The notes under the pieces were generated by a model. That model did no database searches. It saw only the letters and a list, made by a program, of their open reading frames with translations, and was not told the origin of the DNA. Made by a program: the position numbers and the translations under genes. 12,455 nucleotides of DNA from contig CAKRON010000074.1 of the NCBI GenBank assembly GCA_934373455.1, positions 1 through 12,455 of the forward strand, in the 5' to 3' direction. Numbering within the stretch: the first letter of the stretch is position 1; each line of letters starts with the position of its first letter. Source of the DNA: an uncultured Marvinbryantia sp. (lineage in GTDB: Bacteria; Bacillota; Clostridia; Lachnospirales; Lachnospiraceae). Shown here piece after piece: positions 9,128 to 12,455 of the stretch.

Positions 9128-9697
9128 TTATATGCAACATATCGTTTTTTCTTTTTCAAATATACCGCATACAGTAATCCAGCTATCATTTTCAAAAATA
9201 GATTGTATATGGACAGTTCCTTTAGGTCCAACCCACACTTTCACGCTTTCTACCGTCTGAGACACGAGCACATCAGCCATATCAATACAGCGTAAATCCA
9301 TCCTGATTCCTGCTCCGGTATATTTTACATATGCTTCTTTCATTGTCCAAATGTGAATCCATTCTTTATCCAGGTTATCTTGCTTATTCAGCCATGCCCA
9401 TTCCCTTTCACTGCAAAATCTTTTTGCTGTTTTTTCACTATATTTACGCACTGTTTCCATATCGATTCCAATTTCATTTTTCGATAATGCGCAGACTACA
9501 CCATTTCTGCAATGACTGTAATTGAAATGAATTTCCGGGTAATTTAAAAAATATGGTTTTCCATAACTGCTTCTATGAATTTCCGGCAGCTCGGACAACC
9601 GGTATTCTTTTTTCAGCGCATCTTTCAGAAGCATTTGCGCAAAATCAGACATTTCTTTTCTTGTCAGTCCTTCCGGCATTTTACGTAAATAAATCAT
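9128..9697 (-). CDS. 4'-phosphopantetheinyl transferase, Sfp type
   Basis: Enzymes of this family transfer 4'-phosphopantetheine from coenzyme A to a serine of carrier proteins (ACP, PCP). The 189 residues contain the family motifs in order: YGKPYF (45-50), FNYSHC (58-63), the magnesium site IGIDME (76-81, Asp79 and Glu81) and WTMKEAYVKYTGAG (117-130, Lys120, Glu121, Lys125). It is slightly shorter than Bacillus Sfp (about 224) but all catalytic residues are present. The ATG at 9697 has AGGAG just upstream and overlaps the sigK stop in an ATGA junction, so translation is probably coupled to sigK. No NRPS, PKS or fatty-acid gene is in the window, so the carrier protein it serves is unknown. 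The product could be a general ACP-activating enzyme or one used late in sporulation; the position next to sigK makes the second idea worth testing but does not prove it. Confidence 0.93.
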   Translation of the reverse strand: MIYLRKMPEGLTRKEMSDFAQMLLKDALKKEYRLSELPEIHRSSYGKPYFLNYPEIHFNYSHCRNGVVCALSKNEIGIDMETVRKYSEKTAKRFCSEREWAWLNKQDNLDKEWIHIWTMKEAYVKYTGAGIRMDLRCIDMADVLVSQTVESVKVWVGPKGTVHIQSIFENDSWITVCGIFEKEKTICCI

Positions 9698-10332
9698 ATT
9701 TCTCCTGTTTCCTCTCGAAATTTTCTTCTCAACTTTACAATTGCATTTTTTTCAATTCTGGATACATACGATCTTGATATTCCAAGTACTGATGCAATCT
9801 CTTTCTGTGTCTGCTCCCTCTCCATGCCAAGTCCATATCTCATCTTTAAAATACTACGTTCTCTATCATTTAATTCCGTTTGAAGAAACTCTCCCAGCCT
9901 GACTGTATTCTGTTTTAATTGCATCTGCTCTACGACATCTATATTTTCACTTTCCAGAATATCCAGCAGGCTGATTTCATTTCCTTCTTTATCTGTTCCG
10001 ATTGGGTCGTATATGGATACATCCCTGCTGATTTTCTTTCTATTTCGAAACAGCATCAGTAATTCATTTTCTACACATCTCGCTGCATAAGTTGCCAGTT
10101 TGTTATTCTTCTGGTGGTCAAACGTTGTCACTGCCTTTATCAATCCTATGGTTCCAACAGCAATCAGATCTTCCGTATCTTCGCCCTGATTCGCATATTT
10201 TTTTGCCACATGAGCCACCAGACGTAAATTTCTCTCAATCAGAATACGTTTTGCATCCGGATTTCCTTCCCGTAATCTGCTAAGATAATATACTTCTTCT
10301 TCTGAGGTAAGCGGATTTGGAAAGGACTTCAT
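9694..10332 (-). CDS. sigK: RNA polymerase sporulation sigma factor SigK
   Basis: This sigma-70-family factor matches sigma-K, the late mother-cell factor that drives spore coat and cortex genes. Reading from the ATG at 10332 gives 212 residues. Region 2 covers about 34-105 (RNLRLVAHVAKKY, 34-46; EDLIAVGTIGLIKAV, 54-68; LATYAARCVENELLM, 79-93). The SigK-like stretch DPIGTDKEGNEISLLDIL (109-126) follows, then region 4 with DRERSILKMRYGLG (156-169) and the helix-turn-helix QKEIASVLGISRSYVSRIEK (176-195). I chose ATG 10332 because GAGGTG lies six bases upstream and MKSFPNPLTSEEE matches the mature SigK N-terminus. The frame stays open to a TTG at 10374 (226 residues), but that codon abuts its only upstream purine run and has no usable site. 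The gene overlaps the phosphopantetheinyl transferase gene by four bases. SigE is the main alternative assignment but fits less well. Confidence 0.93.
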   Translation of the reverse strand: MKSFPNPLTSEEEVYYLSRLREGNPDAKRILIERNLRLVAHVAKKYANQGEDTEDLIAVGTIGLIKAVTTFDHQKNNKLATYAARCVENELLMLFRNRKKISRDVSIYDPIGTDKEGNEISLLDILESENIDVVEQMQLKQNTVRLGEFLQTELNDRERSILKMRYGLGMEREQTQKEIASVLGISRSYVSRIEKNAIVKLRRKFREETGEI

Positions 10333-10338
10333 AAAAAG

Positions 10339-10344
10339 CACCTC
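10339..10344 (-). promoter_or_regulatory. Ribosome binding site fixing the sigK start at 10332
   Basis: GAGGTG on the minus strand, six bases before the ATG at 10332. It decides the start in favour of the 212-residue form, and is partly paired in the hairpin at 10333-10393. Confidence 0.75.
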
Positions 10345-10359
10345 AAAGGGGGTTTCTAT

Positions 10360-10387
10360 TATCTTATGTAGCAACCCTCTTTTTAGT
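10360..10387 (-). promoter_or_regulatory. Candidate sigma-K-type promoter of sigK, inside the hairpin
   Basis: On the minus strand the -10 CATAAGATA (10368-10360) fits the sigma-K consensus CATAnnnTA at every defined base. A -35 core AC (10387-10386) lies 17 bases upstream, the expected spacing. The start site would be near 10353-10355, giving a leader of about 22 bases that keeps the ribosome binding site but lacks the 5' arm of the hairpin. The core has few defined bases, so a chance match is possible. The -10 also resembles a sigma-E -10, but no sigma-E -35 is seen. Confidence 0.45.
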
Positions 10388-10401
10388 GCTTTTCCAGATT
10401 T

Positions 10402-11625
10402 TTATTCCTGTCTTCTTAAAATATCATAGTGCTCTGCTTTTTGGTCAAGGCGAATGTATAATACCTGCTTTGGATGCGGTGCACTTTCCTGTTCTTCCCC
10501 ATCTTCATTTAAAATCTGCTGTACCCTGGTTACTATATTTTCCCCATCAGGCTTCATGATTTCAATTTCTTCACCAACCGAGAATTTATTACGCTGTTCA
10601 ATCCGGCAGAGTCCATCTTCGGTTACTTCTCCAACAATTCCAAGATATGTATACTCTTTTACATAGGTATTACTGTCATAAATCTGCGTATTTTCATCTG
10701 GTTTTCCGTAAAAGAATCCCGTCGTAAACTGTCGATATGTACAATTTGAAATCTGCTCCCTGTACCATGGCAGATTCTTTCCATATAATTCTCTGGACTT
10801 AAGACAATCATCAATTGCTTTCCGATAAGTTCTTGCAACAGTGGCTACATACAATGCCGTTTTCATTCTTCCTTCTATTTTTAAGCTGTCTATGCCAGAC
10901 TCCAAAATTTCAGGAATATGATCTATCATGCATAAATCTTTTGAATTGAAAATATAGGTGCCCCTCTCATTTTCGTATACCGGCATATATTCTCCCGGTC
11001 TTGTCTCTTCTACCACAGCATATTTCCATCTGCATGGATGCGTGCAGGCACCACGATTGGCATCTCTTCCTGTAAAATAATTGCTGAGCAGGCATCGTCC
11101 TGAATAGGAAATACACATTGCTCCATGAATGAACGTCTCTATTTCCAGGTCATCCGGTATATGATTTCTGATCTGTCGGATCTCTTCCAGTGATAATTCT
11201 CTGGCTGATACCACTCTTTTAGCACCAAGTTCGTACCAGAAGCGATATGTCTCATAATTTGTATTGTTTGCCTGAGTGCTGATATGTCGTTCTATCTCAG
11301 GACAAACGCGTTTCGCAATGGAAAAAACTCCAGGATCCGCAATGATTAATGCATCTGGATGAATATCTCGCAGTTCTTTAAAATACTCTTCCACCCCTTC
11401 CAGATCATAATTATGCGCTAAAATATTTGCTGTCACATATACTTTCACATTTCTGGCATGGGCAAACTCAATTCCTTCCTTCATTTCTTCCATTGTAAAG
11501 TTCTTTGCCTTAGCTCTCAATCCAAACGCTTCGCCACCGATATATACGGCATCTGCTCCAAAAATAACTGCTGTTTTTAATACCTCAAGACTGCTTGCAG
11601 GTATTAATAATTCTGGTTTTTTCAT
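10402..11625 (-). CDS. trhP: U32 family protein, TrhP-type tRNA uridine 5-hydroxylation enzyme
   Basis: Proteins of this type, long annotated as peptidase U32, are needed for prephenate-dependent 5-hydroxylation of uridine 34 in tRNA (TrhP of E. coli and B. subtilis). The 407 residues show the TIM-barrel N-terminus MKKPELLIPASSLEVLKTAV, GADAVYIGGEAFGLRA (23-38), VYVTANIL (62-69), DPGVFSIAK (97-105) and the U32 signature ETFIHGAMCISYSGRCLLS (163-181). Cys171, Cys178, Cys194, Cys198 and Cys232 are candidates for the family's iron-sulfur site. DSLKIEGRMKTALYVA (246-261) and a C-terminal beta-barrel follow. The length is close to B. subtilis YrrO (TrhP2); no second, YrrN-like copy is next to it. 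The ATG at 11625 has a GGAAAGG site and is 14 bases after trmR, which encodes the next enzyme of the same pathway. That adjacency supports TrhP over other U32 subfamilies. Confidence 0.9.
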   Translation of the reverse strand: MKKPELLIPASSLEVLKTAVIFGADAVYIGGEAFGLRAKAKNFTMEEMKEGIEFAHARNVKVYVTANILAHNYDLEGVEEYFKELRDIHPDALIIADPGVFSIAKRVCPEIERHISTQANNTNYETYRFWYELGAKRVVSARELSLEEIRQIRNHIPDDLEIETFIHGAMCISYSGRCLLSNYFTGRDANRGACTHPCRWKYAVVEETRPGEYMPVYENERGTYIFNSKDLCMIDHIPEILESGIDSLKIEGRMKTALYVATVARTYRKAIDDCLKSRELYGKNLPWYREQISNCTYRQFTTGFFYGKPDENTQIYDSNTYVKEYTYLGIVGEVTEDGLCRIEQRNKFSVGEEIEIMKPDGENIVTRVQQILNEDGEEQESAPHPKQVLYIRLDQKAEHYDILRRQE

Positions 11626-11639
11626 ACTCTGCCTTTCCG

Positions 11640-12299
11640 CTAATTTTCTGATTCTTTTTGTTTCTTTATACTAACTGCAGCACCATCTCCAACTGGAAGT
11701 ATTGCCGTTTCCAATCTTTCATCATGTTTCAATGTATAAAGATAATCCCGCATTCTTTTATATATCGTTCGATTTCTCCGTTCCACCGCAAAATGAGATT
11801 CAATCAAATCGCCTTCCTGCAGTACATTATCTGAAACAAGGATTCCACCCGGTTCCAGAAGTCTCATTACCTCCGGATAAAAATGGATATACTGCCCCTT
11901 CGCAGCGTCCATAAAGATAAAATCAAAAGTTTCATCTATACTCTTTAAAATCTCCAATGCATCACCTTCAAGAAGCGTAATCCTGTGCTGCATATTGGCT
12001 GCCTGAAAGTTTTCTTTCGCAATAGGGATTCTTTTTTCGTATTTTTCGATTGTTGTAATATGTGTCTCTTCTGAAGTATACCTGGCCATAAGCAATGCTG
12101 AAAAGCCTACTGCTGTCCCTACTTCCAGAATCTTCGCCGGTTTTTTGATCTGAAGCAGAACTTTCAGAAAACTCTGCATTTCCCGTCGTACAATCGGCAC
12201 TCTGTCTTTTTTTGCCTGTAATTCCAATGCATCCAGAAATTCTCCGCTTCCTGTATCCAGAGAATTAATAAAAGTAACCATTCTCTCATCTACTATCAT
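11640..12299 (-). CDS. trmR: SAM-dependent O-methyltransferase, TrmR type (tRNA 5-hydroxyuridine methyltransferase)
   Basis: This is a 219-residue member of the metal-dependent O-methyltransferase family 3. TrmR (formerly YrrM) of B. subtilis methylates 5-hydroxyuridine 34 of tRNA to 5-methoxyuridine, which widens wobble decoding. The SAM-binding motif ILEVGTAVGFSALLMA (57-72) is followed by IEKYEKRIPIAKENF (84-98), GDALEIL (112-118) and the metal-site residues Asp131 (FIFMDAAKGQY) and Asp157-Asn158 (ILVSDNVL). AVERRNRTIYKRMRDYL (171-187) and the C-terminal LPVGDGAAVSIKK (201-213) follow. The ATG at 12299 has GAGGAG upstream and starts three bases after the MltG-like stop. The neighbouring trhP makes the substrate modification, which is the main reason for preferring TrmR over a catechol-type methyltransferase. 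Confidence 0.9.
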   Translation of the reverse strand: MIVDERMVTFINSLDTGSGEFLDALELQAKKDRVPIVRREMQSFLKVLLQIKKPAKILEVGTAVGFSALLMARYTSEETHITTIEKYEKRIPIAKENFQAANMQHRITLLEGDALEILKSIDETFDFIFMDAAKGQYIHFYPEVMRLLEPGGILVSDNVLQEGDLIESHFAVERRNRTIYKRMRDYLYTLKHDERLETAILPVGDGAAVSIKKQKESEN

Positions 12300-12302
12300 A
12301 TA

Positions 12303-12455
12303 TCAGGTCTCCTCATTCCCGGATGTCTCTGTCTGACCACTTAATATGGCAATCATATCATTTCCGCTCTGGGATGTATTCAGGACATAATTTCCGGGTT
12401 GAATCTGTCCATGATATTTGGATAACCGTTCCTGTACCAAAAAAACAAACGAATT
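12303..12455 (-). CDS. C-terminal end of an MltG/YceG-like protein (cut by window edge)
   Basis: An open frame enters from the window edge and gives 50 residues before a TGA at 12305-12303. It contains VFLVQERLSKYHGQIQPGNY (4-23) and LNTSQSGNDMIAILSGQ (25-41), the pattern 'I.PG.Y.L..S....M..IL' found in the small LysM-like subdomain of MltG (YceG) endolytic transglycosylases. MltG sits next to trmR in B. subtilis, which supports the call. The fragment ends soon after this pattern, as in the short YceG-like proteins of clostridia that lack the catalytic domain, but the rest lies outside the window, so enzyme activity cannot be judged. The stop is three bases before trmR, indicating an operon. 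Confidence 0.65.
   Translation of the reverse strand, partial: NSFVFLVQERLSKYHGQIQPGNYVLNTSQSGNDMIAILSGQTETSGNEET

Larger units (their letters stand above)
10333..10393 (-). terminator. Long hairpin: probable terminator of the trmR-trhP unit, also masking the sigK ribosome binding site
   Basis: On the minus strand, nine bases after the trhP stop, an outer arm AAAAGCAC (10393-10386) pairs with GTGCTTTT (10341-10334). An inner arm AAAGAGGGTT (10382-10373) pairs with AACCCCCTTT (10354-10345) with one mismatch. The two stems are separated by a 3x3 internal loop and the apical loop is 18 bases. Five T (10337-10333) end the structure directly before the sigK ATG. The GAGGTG ribosome binding site of sigK (10344-10339) lies in the 3' side. 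It could therefore both end upstream transcription and block sigK translation on any read-through message. Confidence 0.7.

Noticed and set aside
10333..10374. Longer SigK from TTG 10374 with a short pro-sequence
   Set aside because: The only upstream purine run (AAGAGGG) touches the TTG with no spacing, while ATG 10332 has a well-placed GAGGTG; kept as a testable alternative only.

Overview
The window reads as a low-to-moderate-GC Firmicutes chromosome, most likely a spore-forming clostridium of the Lachnospiraceae type. The evidence is a CodY regulator, a HrcA/CIRCE-controlled groESL operon, a sporulation sigma factor of the SigK type, strong AGGAGG-like ribosome binding sites, and the gene order comM-dprA-topA-codY. 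All genes lie on the minus strand, so transcription runs from high to low coordinates. I see no tRNA or rRNA gene, insertion sequence, CRISPR array or phage gene. No intergenic stretch exceeds 300 bases. The long plus-strand reading frames are shadows of minus-strand genes.

Right end (10402-12455): the tail of an MltG/YceG-like protein, then an O-methyltransferase of the TrmR type, then a U32 family protein of the TrhP type. TrmR and TrhP are known in Bacillus subtilis to act in sequence on the tRNA wobble uridine (5-hydroxyuridine, then 5-methoxyuridine), and the same neighbourhood (mltG-trmR-trhP) occurs there. The unit ends in a hairpin that also covers the ribosome binding site of the next gene.

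Middle (4257-10374): sigK, overlapping by four bases with a Sfp-type phosphopantetheinyl transferase gene, then comM/yifB (AAA+ ATPase), dprA (single-strand DNA/RecA loading protein) and topA (DNA topoisomerase I). No convincing terminator separates sigK from the end of topA, where a strong intrinsic terminator sits.

Left part (1-4078): codY, preceded by two CodY-box-like sites that suggest autoregulation; groES-groEL with a consensus CIRCE operator just after the promoter; a small two-helix membrane protein with its own promoter; and the 5' part of guaB (IMP dehydrogenase), also with its own strong promoter. CodY senses GTP and branched-chain amino acids, and GuaB commits IMP to GTP, so the two are functionally linked as well as close.

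Most of the window is conserved housekeeping DNA, and I find no new multi-gene defence or mobile system. The most interesting signal is at 10333-10393. A terminator-like hairpin buries the sigK ribosome binding site, while a sequence matching the sigma-K promoter core lies inside the hairpin, so that a transcript started there would lose the 5' arm and expose the site. Other points worth checking are a SigK that appears to lack a pro-sequence, the translational coupling of sigK to a phosphopantetheinyl transferase gene, and an A8-G-A8 slippery tract between the two main domains of DprA.
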